A stretch of DNA of 64,000 bases from Triatoma infestans. Lineage: Eukaryota; Arthropoda; Insecta; Hemiptera; Reduviidae. The notes below the pieces were generated by a model. That model was not told the origin of the DNA and searched no databases. It saw only the letters and a list, made by a program, of their open reading frames with translations. Location of the stretch: assembly GCA_011037195.1 (NCBI GenBank), contig JAAEAF010006874.1, forward strand, positions 35,001-99,000, written 5' to 3'. The position numbers were made by a program, and so were the translations under genes. Shown piece by piece: positions 54,430-64,000 of the stretch (positions are counted from its first letter, which is position 1; every line of letters starts with the position of its first letter).

Positions 54430-54835
54430 GCCTTTTTCAAACGTCTGGAAGGATTCCCAGATATGATGATGTGTGGATTATTGTGTGCGCCTAGTTTATC
54501 ATGGAATCATATTTTGTAAAATGTTGTGTTAGGTCTTTCCCACGAATGGGATATTTTAGGTCATATAAAATCGTGTTTGTGACGTAGTAGAGAATTTCGT
54601 GATCGTACCTAGAATCATATTTTGAATGACTTGAATCCGTTTTTATGTGAGTCGGTTTGACAGTTCTCCAGAGATGCAGTCCGTATATTAAGCTTATTAT
54701 GGATTCGTAAAGATGAACCTTATTTTCCATGTCTTATTTAGATCGTTTGTCAAGTAAACGTTTAACAGGATGGTATGTGAAGAGTTTTCGTAACATGAAT
54801 ATTCCATGTAAGGCATCCGTCTAAGTATAGTCCAA
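54430..54835 (-). pseudogene. Jockey-like LINE RT C-terminal fragment
   Basis: The minus-strand frames read GLYLDGCLTWNIHV, then NKVHLYESIISLIYGLHLW and ILYDLKYP: the block after the RT fingers/palm in Jockey elements (LTW..H, YK.I..P..YG..LW). Frameshifted, 5'- and 3'-truncated. Confidence 0.7.
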
Positions 54836-55339
54836 AAGGAGCAGGTTCTAAGTTATGAATTTAATTACGTATATAAATTAACAATTTAATTAAGCATATG
54901 CTTCAAATAATAGAAATGAGATTAAAGTGTAAAAACAATTATAAACAGATGGGGGCTATAATCCAAGTTGGAGATTATAAATTTTTAATGGGTAGAAGTA
55001 TATCATTTTATTATGATTATTTAAGAAGTTGCTTGTCACAATTCTTATTACTTCCTTCCTTTACATTTCGGGAAATAATCTTCACTTCTGTAATTACCGA
55101 GTTCACCACTTCTTTGGCATTTGATGCTGAATAGTAAACTCAGCAGTCTTTCAGAAAAAGGGAGTAATGATTCAATAATAATTCAACTAGGAGAGCTGGG
55201 GGGGGGGGCTTAAGACTCTCATCTTCCTGAACTTTTATTTATTTTGTAAAGATAGAAATAAATTTAGATATTTATTTGACATTATCTATTTTTTGTCCTT
55301 TTTAAGGCACTTTTAAGGGCTGTTTTTTCATTTAAAAAA
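54836..55339. other. AT-rich, nothing recognised
   Basis: A G-run near 55199-55208. A short plus-strand frame at 54898-55134 is not recognised. Confidence 0.45.
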
Positions 55340-55428
55340 ATCTAAAAAGCGCTGCTGGAGTCGAAACCAGCAACTTCACGTCCCACTTACAGAGCGTTAA
55401 CACTGACTAATCCCTTTATTTTCTCAAT
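55340..55428 (-). mobile_element. SINE tRNA-like head, degraded
   Basis: Minus strand GGGATTAGTCAGTGTTAACG and TGGTTTCGACTCCAGCA correspond to the A- and B-box regions of the SINE, followed by TTTTTAGATTTT. The body is absent. Confidence 0.6.
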
Positions 55429-55869
55429 TAGGTCATTTATTTGAAAAAAGGTTTTTTTTATACTAGATTAGAGGCTTGTCCACATACCGATACCTATGAG
55501 TGTGACAATTGAACGGAAGTGATAATGGATACTTTACACATGCTTAAATATTTTATTACTTCTGCAATAATCCCAACTCTCCGTAGGAGAGCCACTTCTT
55601 TTCAGGGATCTTGCCATTTCTGCAGATATTCTAGCCAAATAATCCGCACAACACTTACACTCACACCTCCAATACATTCACGCAATACATAAAGAGCGTA
55701 CAGAGGCACTTGACTTGTTTAACGAACCCACAGGTAAAAACTATGTAGTTCATCTCATGAGTCATGCAATATAAGTTACGATATTGTCTTGTCAAGGTAT
55801 TTATTTATATATTATGTATTTTGTGATTTTTATATTACTTTCAAATTGTTATTAAACATATACGTACAT
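55429..55869. other. AT-rich, nothing recognised
   Basis: No gene or known repeat recognised. Confidence 0.45.
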
Positions 55870-56085
55870 ACATACTATTATAACCTTATAACCTTCCAAA
55901 TAATCTAATACATGGTTGAAACTTCAAGTTAAAGTAAATTTTCTACATAAACTGATAACCTTTCTCTGACGATAATGAGAATCCAGAAACCAATCAGGAA
56001 CATTGAAAAATAAGCATGCTTAGATTAATAAAATCCCAGATGTTATCCAGAATTGTGGACCCGTACGTAATATATTCAACATTCT
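55870..56085 (+). repeat. Single arm of hammerhead-bearing family 2
   Basis: ataaccttataaccttccaa ... cagatgttatccagaattgt is homologous to the reverse of the extended arm at 45358-45590, including the extension. The core is degraded (CTGACGA then CAGAAACC near 55966-56000). Confidence 0.55.
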
Positions 56086-56929
56086 TCTTTTAGCTACTAT
56101 GTTATTCAATGAAAACTTTCAAATTAGTTGTGTGTGTTCAGTTACCATTTTAAATCTTAGTAGCGAGTATTTGTATATTTATTTTTAAAACAATCCGCTA
56201 GATAGCAGTACTAGCGCAATTTTTTTTTATATTTTTCTTTCTATCTCTCTTTTATTGAATTATACGATTTTACTATTGTAATGATCAGTTAATAATGATA
56301 TCAGCCTCTAAACAAGCAAATATCACAAACTAGCTTGGATGTTTTCCAAGCGAAGGTTATTTTATTATCACTTCTTTGAATATGTATGCAACATACACCA
56401 GATCTGAGATCATTACATTTCCAATGCAATGAACAGGTGTTAAGAAAACATTTAGAATACAGTGAAAACCTTGATATAGCAATTTATATATTTTATTATA
56501 TATCTGTTGTTTTTTTTTTGTTATCATACTTCACTGATACTTTTATTACATTCTTGCCGAATTAGTTGTTAACGGAAGTTTCTGAGCTGTTGATTAAAAG
56601 TGTTGCCAGTGAGATAAATCATAAAGGAAATTGTGAATTTATTTATTTATAAACGGGTATTACCCAGTTATGAGATTAGTTGCCGTAATAAATCGTACAA
56701 AAGTAGAATTCTTAAAAAATAAACATAAGAAATATAAAAATTCTTAATATATAATACTATATTCAAATTATAATTACGTGCCTAGTAATTAACAATACAT
56801 AATAAAATTTAGTTAACAGAAAAGTAACTTCTTAACACAAAAAAGAAAATAAATAAAAAATATAAAGATGTGTAATAAGATAGAAAGTAACAAGAGAAGG
56901 AGGTAGGTTCCAAAATGGACAAAGAGGAC
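56086..56929. other. AT-rich, nothing recognised
   Basis: No gene or known repeat recognised. 56650-56929 may be the 3' UTR of the next LINE. Confidence 0.4.
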
Positions 56930-58070
56930 TAGTATTTTCGGATGTTAGATTTTAGATTTCTGATTTTTCCAATACTTTGTTTAGTATTGGCAAGTTAGTA
57001 TTAAATAAGTCACAATCAGTAGGTAAAGCGTTAGTAGATTCCATTTTAGTCTTGGTAGTCCGGAGTTCTTAATGCAGTAGTTAGTCTGGTAGGATTTCTT
57101 CGCAAACGTTAAGCGTTGCCTCGTGTTGGAGAATATGAAAGTCGAGTGAGTACAATAGTTCGGGATAGTTTATTAGATTGTGCATTAGTTTATAGGAAAA
57201 TATAACGTCACTGTTATATCGTCTGCTGTCAAGTGTTTTTAGTCCAGTCATTTCAAGTAACAGTTCGTCAGGTGTATCATCGTATACTCCTGATTCTCTA
57301 AACCACAAAAGACGAAGGATTCTCCTTTGCACAGATACTAACGCATCTTTTTTTGGACTTTTACATAGGGGTTCCGTATTATTGTACCATATTCCAATAC
57401 TGGGCGGACCAAAGCTTTATAGAGGGTAATTAAGGGGAAACTATTATTTAAATGTATTTCTGTTTATGAATCATAAAGTTTGTTGGCTTTACTATCCATG
57501 GTTCTTATGTGATTACTAAGATCTAATTTTGTGGCCAAAGAATATCCCAAGATCTTTAATTGAAGTATTCCTTTCTAGCGTACGCCATATATATTATAAT
57601 TTTGAATAATGGCCGAGCTACTATGATAGAAAGATACCAGTTTATAATTTATTAATGTTTAATTGCATTTTATTATTTATGCACCATCTCTCAAGATTGT
57701 CTAATGAATGTTGTAACAATGAAGTATCAGATACGTAATTTCAAGATTTATAAATTTTAACATCGTCTACATAAACAGCAAAATCTACCGAAGTGGAGCA
57801 TGAGGCAATATCGTTAATAAATATTTTGAACAAGAAAGGTACTAGAAGTGAACCTTGTGGGACCCCATATGTTATAAGAAATTTCTTTGAAATCACAAAA
57901 GATAAAATTTAACACTGTGATATCTATCCGTTAAGTAAAGAAGTAAACCAATTTAATAATGAGCCGTTTATAACAAAATCATAAAGTTTTGTAATCAAGA
58001 TACAGTTGGTCCACAAAATCAAAAGCTTTAGAAAAAACTTAATAAATAACATCTAGCTGCTGATGAATTA
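56930..58070 (-). pseudogene. CR1/Jockey-group LINE, RT fragment
   Basis: Read from 58070 down: YGVPQGSLLVPFLFKIFIND, FAVYVDDVKIY (catalytic box as YVDD near 57760), NLERWCINNKMQLNINK, then ALVRPVLEYG and QRRILRLLWFRESGVYDD, ending GLKTLDSRRYNSDVIFSYKL. The order matches the RT palm to the C-terminal region. Several stops are present. Endonuclease and ORF1 are absent. Confidence 0.75.
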
Positions 58071-58133
58071 TAAGAGAATTAATTTATCCATTTAATAAGT
58101 GTTGCAGTTTATTGTTGTATCTCATATATCTCA

Positions 58134-58762
58134 CTTTTTTAATTTCACTTACTCATAGTAAGAGGAAATATTGTAATCGTGTCAAATTTTCGATATCGAG
58201 TTTTCACCGGAAATATCCGTTTTGAGGTCACCTGAGTCCAAAAAAGTGGTTTTCATCAAATGTGTGTGTGTGTGTGTGTGTGTGTGTGGGAACAGCTTAG
58301 CTCAAAAACGAAAAACCATAGAAAGTTGAAACTTGATATTCCGTTTAGGTATCACCATGGAATCTGACAGTACGTTACCTGTCAAAATTCCTTAACCGGA
58401 AGGACCACTTTACTAGTTGTTTTTTTTTCACTATTTTGCGATTTTCTCAAAAATGGCTCCGACGATTTTCTTGAAACTTCTTATATAAACTAAACATACA
58501 AAGATCTACAACTTTTATCTAAAACATTTCTCTGGGAAAATTCATTTAAGGGCACTTTTAGGGGAGGAGTGGGGTTATGTTTTTTCTCTCAAGTGCTATC
58601 ATAGTTGATTATACAATTCTATCATCCAAAGAAAATTAATTAGAAATAAATAGATGGCTTTCCGTGTAGCAGGCTACCATGGAAAATGTCTCTGATATAA
58701 AATTTGTCAATATTAATTTTGAGAACTGGAGTAAGAGAAAGTTGTGTGAGTGTTTCACACCA
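58134..58762 (-). mobile_element. HINE copy P, internally rearranged
   Basis: Starts tttaatttcacttactcata and ends gtgtttcacaccaattttt. GT run at 58262. One unit is deleted and a 30-bp tip of the family 1 hammerhead element (gcaggctaccatggaaaatg, about 58676) is present at the deletion point. Confidence 0.75.
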
Positions 58763-58767
58763 ATTTT

Positions 58768-59330
58768 TTTTCTAACTTTCTTTAACTGTAAGAGGTAGTA
58801 TTGTAATCGTGTTAAATTTCCGATATCATGTTTTCACCGGAAATATCCGTTTTGAGGTCCCCTGAGCCCAAAAAAGTGGTTTTTAGAAAATGCACAGCAT
58901 AGTTCAATAACGAAAAACCGCAGAGTGTTTAAACACCATGGAATCCGACAATAAGTTGTCTGTCAAAATTCTTCAACCGGAAGTGAACTGCTTAGCTGAA
59001 TGTTTTTTTCCCCCCTTTTTTTGGGATTTTCTCGAAAATGACTCCAACAATTTTGATTAAACTTGGAATATCAATTAACCATATTAACAGCAATAATTTT
59101 TATTTGTAACATTTCCCTGGGAAAAATCATTTGAGGCAGTTTTTGGGATGACAAGCGGTGTTATGTTTTCTTATAAAGTGCTATTTACATTTATTATAAA
59201 ATACTATCATCTAAATAATATTAATTATAATTAAATATGTTGCTAAAATTCTGAGTTTGAAGAAAATCAGTTGACCGGAAGTGGATTTTTATCGAACAGT
59301 TTTTTCAGTTTTCTGTTTTTTTTCTTTTCT
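58768..59330 (-). mobile_element. Old HINE copy Q
   Basis: aactttctttaactgtaaga, ttcaaccggaagtgaactgc and tgaccggaagtggattttt in family order. The microsatellite is lost. It abuts copy P in the same orientation. Confidence 0.65.
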
Positions 59331-59856
59331 CCATAAAAGACGGAAGAATTTCTTTAAATTTGATATACTAAGTATGAATACGCGGGGACGACCTATAAAT
59401 TTTGTGTGAAACTTTTTCCCGAATAAGTTCATTAAAAGAAGTTTAAGGGGAGAGAGAGAGAGAGAGATTGTTTTGTGAAACAACTTTAGAATATATTATT
59501 TATTCTGGTAGTATTTAAAATTATCCATTCATACAATATTGTCGATTGATGTTTTTTATTAATTCAGATAAAATCTGCTAGTCATTCAAAAAATTAAGTT
59601 AATAATGATAAATACTGGGTTAACTAGAGGAAAGAGAAAATGATTCATAGTAAATAATTTAGTGTCCTTGATTTTGTTGATGACACATGGCGATACTTCC
59701 TCGGATAAAGAGAGGTGTCCCCCCTCCCCACCGGGTAGGGGTGGGGGTAGACCGGGCCTGGCTCACTATATCGAACCACTTTTTCATTCATTAAATAATT
59801 TAATTTGATAATATAAAATATAATCAATTTTGTTTTTCTATTTTTTTTTATTTATC
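59331..59856. other. Mixed AT-rich and short GC-rich sequence
   Basis: A GA run near 59452-59467 and a GC-rich stretch near 59716-59762 are the only structure. No gene recognised. Confidence 0.4.
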
Positions 59857-60290
59857 CTGCTGAACCAGGAAGTTTTACGATTTGTGACAAATTTTCACTA
59901 ACAAGTTTTTCGGCGGAAATACATGTTTCGAGGTCCTCTGAGTCTGAAAAAAGTCGTTTTTTTTGGAAACTATCTACGTATAAAAAAACAAAAATCGTAA
60001 AAAGTTCAAACTTGAAATCTCATTTTACTAAATAGATTTTTTTTTTTTTCCAGTTTTTGCAATTTTCATGAAAATTGCTCCAACGATAAACTTTTTATAC
60101 ATACTGTACACACACACTGGACCATGGAAATAAGCTTGATACTTTTCATTTTCCAGTAATGTTCATTAAGAGGTGTTTGGGTGGAAGGGGCGAGATTACG
60201 CTTTCCTCAAAAATGCTAATTCAGTTTATTATACCATCTAGTTTTTTGCGATTTTCTGCATAAAGATATCAATAGATTTTATTAAACTTG
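59857..60290 (-). mobile_element. Very old HINE copy R
   Basis: ggaagttttacgatttgtga, cggcggaaatacatgtttcg and aaaaatcgtaaaaagttcaa keep the order of the HINE outer third. Heavily diverged. Confidence 0.45.
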
Positions 60291-60651
60291 CTTTACTAAC
60301 CATACAGCAGAGATCTACCTTGTTTATGTGAAACATTTGCCCGAATAAATTTATTTAAGACAAGTTTTGTGGATGGAAACTCCGCCATAGCCGGTCCCAA
60401 GCCCCGTTGAGAAAGAAGGAGGGAAGTGAGACAACCTGATCGGGTCAGAAAACCAGACTGTCTCAGGAAGTAGGAGATCACTATCTTTAAAAGATTTTTG
60501 AAGTCTCACAGGGTATGCGTAGAGACCTTAAGGAGACAGCCTCTCTACTACGCTAGGAGACTATGGGCCAATCCCCCATATCTCTGAAATACAAAGATTA
60601 CAAGTAGCAGAAAGAAGATTACCGGAAGTTCTTATAGGGCTAAGACTTGGC

Positions 60652-61591
60652 GAGAGCACGGAACAATTAAATTTGGAACATGGAATGTAAGAGGATTAGC
60701 CGGAAAAGTGTTAGAGCTCGTCGAAGAAATGAAGAAGGCATCAGTACAAGTAATAGCGTTAGCGGAAACAAAGAAGAAGTGTACAGGTTGTGTAGACATA
60801 GAAGATGGCTTCATAATGATATACTCTGGAGTATCAACAAAAGAGAGAGCTAAAGCAGGAGTAGCGTTCTTGGTGCATAAAGATATTACGACAAAAATTG
60901 AAGAATGGAAGTGTGTGAACGATAGAATCGCAGTACTAAAGCTTAGCGATATCACGTCAGGGGGCAAGTGGACACTGATAGCAACATATGGACCCAAAGA
61001 AGATGCATTGGCAGAGGAAAAGGAAAATTATTTTGAATTACTACAGAAAGTAGTAGACGAAGAAGATGGAAATGTGATGATTTTAGGAGATCTGAACGGA
61101 AGAGTGGGTAACCATAATGAGGGGATTGAAAAGGTGTTAGGCCCCTATGGAGAATGTATTAGAAACGACAATGGTAAAAGAATTTTACAATTCTGTATGG
61201 CCAATGAATTAGCATTGTTAAACACAAGGTTCCCACACAAAATGATACATAAAATCATTCGAGAAGAACCGTCTAGAGGAGAAAAATCTATTATAGACTA
61301 TATCATATGTAAACGAAACTTGCTGCCCAGAATAAGAGATACGAGAGTTAAAAGAGCCCTGAAATAGGAAGTGACCATTATCTGTTGGTAGCGAATATAA
61401 GTGTTCCTGACCCAAAGAAACAAAGGAAAAGAGATAAAAAGAAGGTAACTAAGAAAATTAAATCATTTAAACTGAAAAGTGAAGATGTGCAGAAGGAGTT
61501 TGCAGGTAAAGTAGAAGAAGAAAGGAACAAATTGGGAACAAGACAATATACCGATAACCTAGAGGAAGCATGGAAAAACTTTAAGACGGTT
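60652..61591 (+). pseudogene. RTE-like endonuclease domain
   Basis: GTWNVRGL near the start, IALAETKKK, a segment ending IATYGP, VMILGDLNGRVGNH (catalytic Asp/Asn), IDYIICKR and, after a frameshift near 61363, GSDHYLLVA (catalytic Asp-His). All signature blocks of the exonuclease-endonuclease-phosphatase fold are present. A Lys-rich linker (KKQRKRDKKKVTKKIK) follows. The 5' start is not certain because the upstream sequence is in another frame. Confidence 0.85.
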
Positions 61592-61608
61592 TAATCAACG
61601 CTGCAGAG

Positions 61609-63360
61609 ATGGCGTATGGAAAAGTGAAGTGTGGTAGAAAGATTAAAAGGACGAGATGGTGGACCCAAGAGGTGAAGGAAGAAATGAGCAAGATGAAGGA
61701 CCTATGGAAGAAATACCTGGAAGAAAGGAATCAAGAAAATCATGAGGCATATAAAATTCAAAGAAAGAAAGCCAAAGAAAAAGTGTTGGAAGCAAAAGGA
61801 AAAACTTGGAAAGAATTTGGAGAGTTCATGGAAAAAGAAGCAAAGATGAATCAGAAACTGTTTTATAAGGTATTGAAAAGTATGAGAAAGGAAAAGGAAT
61901 GCCCAATTAAGTTCATAAAGGGGAAAGACGGAATAATAATAAGAAAACCTGCACAAATATTAGATAGATGGAGAGAATACTTTAAAGAATTGTTAAGCGG
62001 AGCAGATCCAGATAAGCAAAATGAGAGTGGTCAGGAAATAGGAGAACAAAGAACTGGGACATAGGAGGAGGCGCAAGGAGAAGACGATCCAATAGAAAAG
62101 GAAGAGATGTGGGATGCACTCGGAAAAATGAAGTTAGGAAAGTCGGCAGGACATGACGGGATATCCCCTGAGATGCTTAGACACATGGGAGGTGTAGGCG
62201 AAGACCTGCTATTTAGAGTAATAGAACTAGCATGGAATAATAAACAAATACCTGAAGACTGGGAAGTTTCTATCATTGTCCCCATATTTAAGAAAGGCGA
62301 CGAAAGAAATTGTGCAAATCATAGAGGGATCTCACTGTTGAGTGTACCTGGAAAGATCTATTCTCGCGTATTGGAAAATAGACTACGTAAAGAGGTGGAA
62401 CATCAGCTAGAAGAGGAACAGAGTGGCTTCCGCCCAGGGCGAAGTACACAAGACCACATCTTTACATTACGGCAAATATGTGAGAAATCCATAGAGTGCG
62501 GAAAATCCGTCTACCTATGTTTCATAGATCTAGAAAAGGCTTTCGACAGAGTTTCCTGGGAAATGATATGGACAGCGCTCAGAAACAAAAAGGTTAGCGA
62601 AGCTATAATATGCAGAATAAAAACGTTCTATAAAACTTGCAGAAACTATGTCAGAACCTCTAATCAGCAATCGGCGGAATTCATCACACGGATAGGGGTC
62701 CGACAGGGGGATATAGGGAGCCCACTCTACTTCATCATCCTGATGGATGAAGTACTAAAAGACTTTAAAAGACGTGCCAGAGAAACGAGATTAGGGTTCT
62801 GGAAATTAAGGCCGACAAGTTTCTCAATCCTAGCTTTCGCAGACGACCTGGTTCTCATAGCGGACAATGGAGAAAAACTACAAGAGAACATTAATATACT
62901 GACAGAAGAGCTCAAAAAGAGAAAGATGATAATTAACACCTCCAAAACTAAATGTATGACAGTGTCTAGGAGTGAAGAACAAGTACAAATAGAAATAGAC
63001 GGAAAACAGATAGAACAAGTGTCTGTGTTTAAATATCTGGGCGTGATGCTGAGTAAGAGCGGCAAATTCAAAAATGAAATCATGCAAGAGTAGACGCCGC
63101 AGGATACGCCATAAACAGAAATTTTCTCAGTAAAAAGAAAGTAACAAAGGACACAAAAATCCTTCCGGTCTTCCGTTCGACCTTCGTTCCAACGCTGACA
63201 TATGGAAGTGAATCATGGGCTCTAAGAGAAGCGGAACGTAGGCAACTCCAAGCCGCGGAAGTGAGGTATTTAAGAAAAGTGGCAGTAAGAACCAGAAGAG
63301 ACAGAATCCGCAACACCACCATTAGAACCACACTTAGAAGTGAACCAGTATCTCAAGTTA
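61609..63360 (+). pseudogene. RTE-like reverse transcriptase and C-terminus
   Basis: One frame from 61609 to 63093 except for a TAG at 62062. Lys/Glu-rich linker, then KMKLGKSAGHDGISPEML, NHRGISLLSVPGKIYSRVL, SGFRPGRSTQDHIF, CFIDLEKAFDRVSWE (first catalytic Asp), GVRQGDIGSPLYF and LAFADDLVLIAD (FADD catalytic pair), then VFKYLGVML. After a frameshift near 63093: LTYGSESWALREAERRQL, LRWFGHVCRM and GRRPRGRKR. All catalytic residues are visible, so only frame breaks inactivate it. Confidence 0.9.
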
Positions 63361-63640
63361 TTGAGAGAGGTTAGCTACGATGGTTCGGACATGTGTGTAG
63401 GATGCGTGACGAGAGGTATCCGAAGAAAGCATGCAAAACGCGAATGACTGGTAGAAGGCCCCGTGGAAGAAAGAGAATTACCTGAGAGGATAACCTCCGA
63501 GAGGTCGTAACAAAAAGAGGGTCAGATGGGAAGAGGCCAAAAACTTAGCCAGAGATAGGGAAAGATGGAGCTCCTTCCGCAAACCTCGACACCCTAAGGT
63601 ATGAAGAGGACTCCGACTAAGTAAGTAAGTAAGTAAGTTT

Positions 63641-64000
63641 GTGGACAGAGTGATTATTATTATTATTATTTACAGAAGGGGAGGGCAAACCCTACGCTAT
63701 CCAAAGCCTCCCAGTGCCCATATAGCTACCCCTAAAGAATAACAACCACTGGGACTAGAACGAAAATCCAGGCCAAGGTTCAACCATCTAAGTTTCACCA
63801 CAGACCGAACAAATCGGACCAAAACCTTAAAAGGACACAGCTTAAGATCCTCTACCGATATCCTATTCCGGCCGAAGGTCCTAAACCTAATCTCCTCACA
63901 ACCCAAACAATCCGTCATCAGATGCATGGGTGTTTCCTCCTCCGTCTCACAAACTCTACAAAAGGGGTCAGGCATAAGTCCCATTGTATAGAGATGTCTC
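63641..64000 (-). pseudogene. I-like LINE 3' end, runs off the window
   Basis: The minus-strand frame (63984-63697) reads DPFCRVCETEEETPMHLMTD then CLGCEEIRFRTFGRNR: the C-terminal zinc knuckle of I/R1-group ORF2. A TAA-repeat tail (plus-strand attattattatt at 63653-63669) marks the 3' end, directly against the RTE tail. The rest lies beyond position 64000. Confidence 0.8.

Larger units (their letters stand above)
60371..63640 (+). mobile_element. RTE-like LINE, nearly complete
   Basis: A 5' region with scattered stops (60371-60650), endonuclease, RT and a C-terminal region, then a tail of four-base repeats (agta)n at 63620-63640. The short tandem-repeat tail, single ORF with endonuclease upstream of RT, and C-terminal GRxRGRxR block fit the RTE group. 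Its A-rich coding strand differs from neighbouring sequence. Broken only by a few frameshifts and one in-frame stop, so it is among the younger insertions here. Confidence 0.85.

Noticed and set aside
60708..61367. Host gene resembling craniofacial development protein 2
   Set aside because: Database genes with that name commonly derive from RTE-type endonucleases. Here the domain is followed by RT and a retrotransposon tail.

Overview
The window looks like AT-rich nuclear DNA of an arthropod, most likely an insect. The evidence is the repeat content: tRNA-derived SINEs, Jockey-, R1/I-, CR1- and RTE-like non-LTR retrotransposons, mariner, Merlin and PIF/Harbinger DNA transposons, solo LTRs, and a very abundant roughly 1-kb repeat built like a DINE-1/Helentron (HINE) element. 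I cannot name the order or species. I found no convincing host protein-coding gene, rRNA or functional tRNA. Almost every readable frame is a broken transposon frame, and there is one assembly gap (17567-17974).

Layout. 1-2.6 kb: a HINE copy and AT-rich filler. 2.6-7.7 kb: one non-LTR retrotransposon, apparently inserted with a 5' inversion (twin priming), flanked by a 14-bp target duplication and itself hit by a SINE and a HINE. 7.7-8.5 kb: an unidentified GC-rich block. 8.5-18.7 kb: SINEs, an R1-like tail, a mariner remnant and HINEs. 18.7-22.1 kb: a Tc1/mariner-like transposase split by a 2.1-kb Merlin transposon (8-bp TSD) that carries its own HINE insertion. 22-31 kb: HINEs, several LINE 3' ends, a SINE and a 207-bp foldback element. 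32-35 kb: a mariner with a Jockey copy inserted in its frame. 35.8-43 kb: HINEs and a Jockey copy split by a partial LTR, a HINE and a solo LTR. 44-50 kb: LINE/SINE debris, a hammerhead-bearing element with inverted ends that contains a solo LTR that contains a mariner, and a second solo LTR. 50.8-54.8 kb: a PIF/Harbinger MITE-like element, an RTE-like LINE split by a solo LTR, and a second complete hammerhead-bearing inverted-repeat element. 55-64 kb: LINE fragments, three HINE-type copies, a nearly complete RTE-like LINE (60.4-63.6 kb) and the 3' end of an I-like LINE that runs off the window.

Nothing here works together as a pathway. The biology lies in the insertion order, which can be read from target-site duplications, and in parasite relationships such as SINEs that need LINE machinery and non-autonomous HINEs that need a helicase-encoding relative not seen here. 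The most unusual signal is a set of short sequences with the hammerhead-ribozyme core (CTGANGA, a hairpin, then GAAA) at the inverted ends of two repeat families with Penelope-like architecture. HINE strand convention in this annotation: + means the copy reads TCTGGTGTG first and AAAGTAAAAA last.
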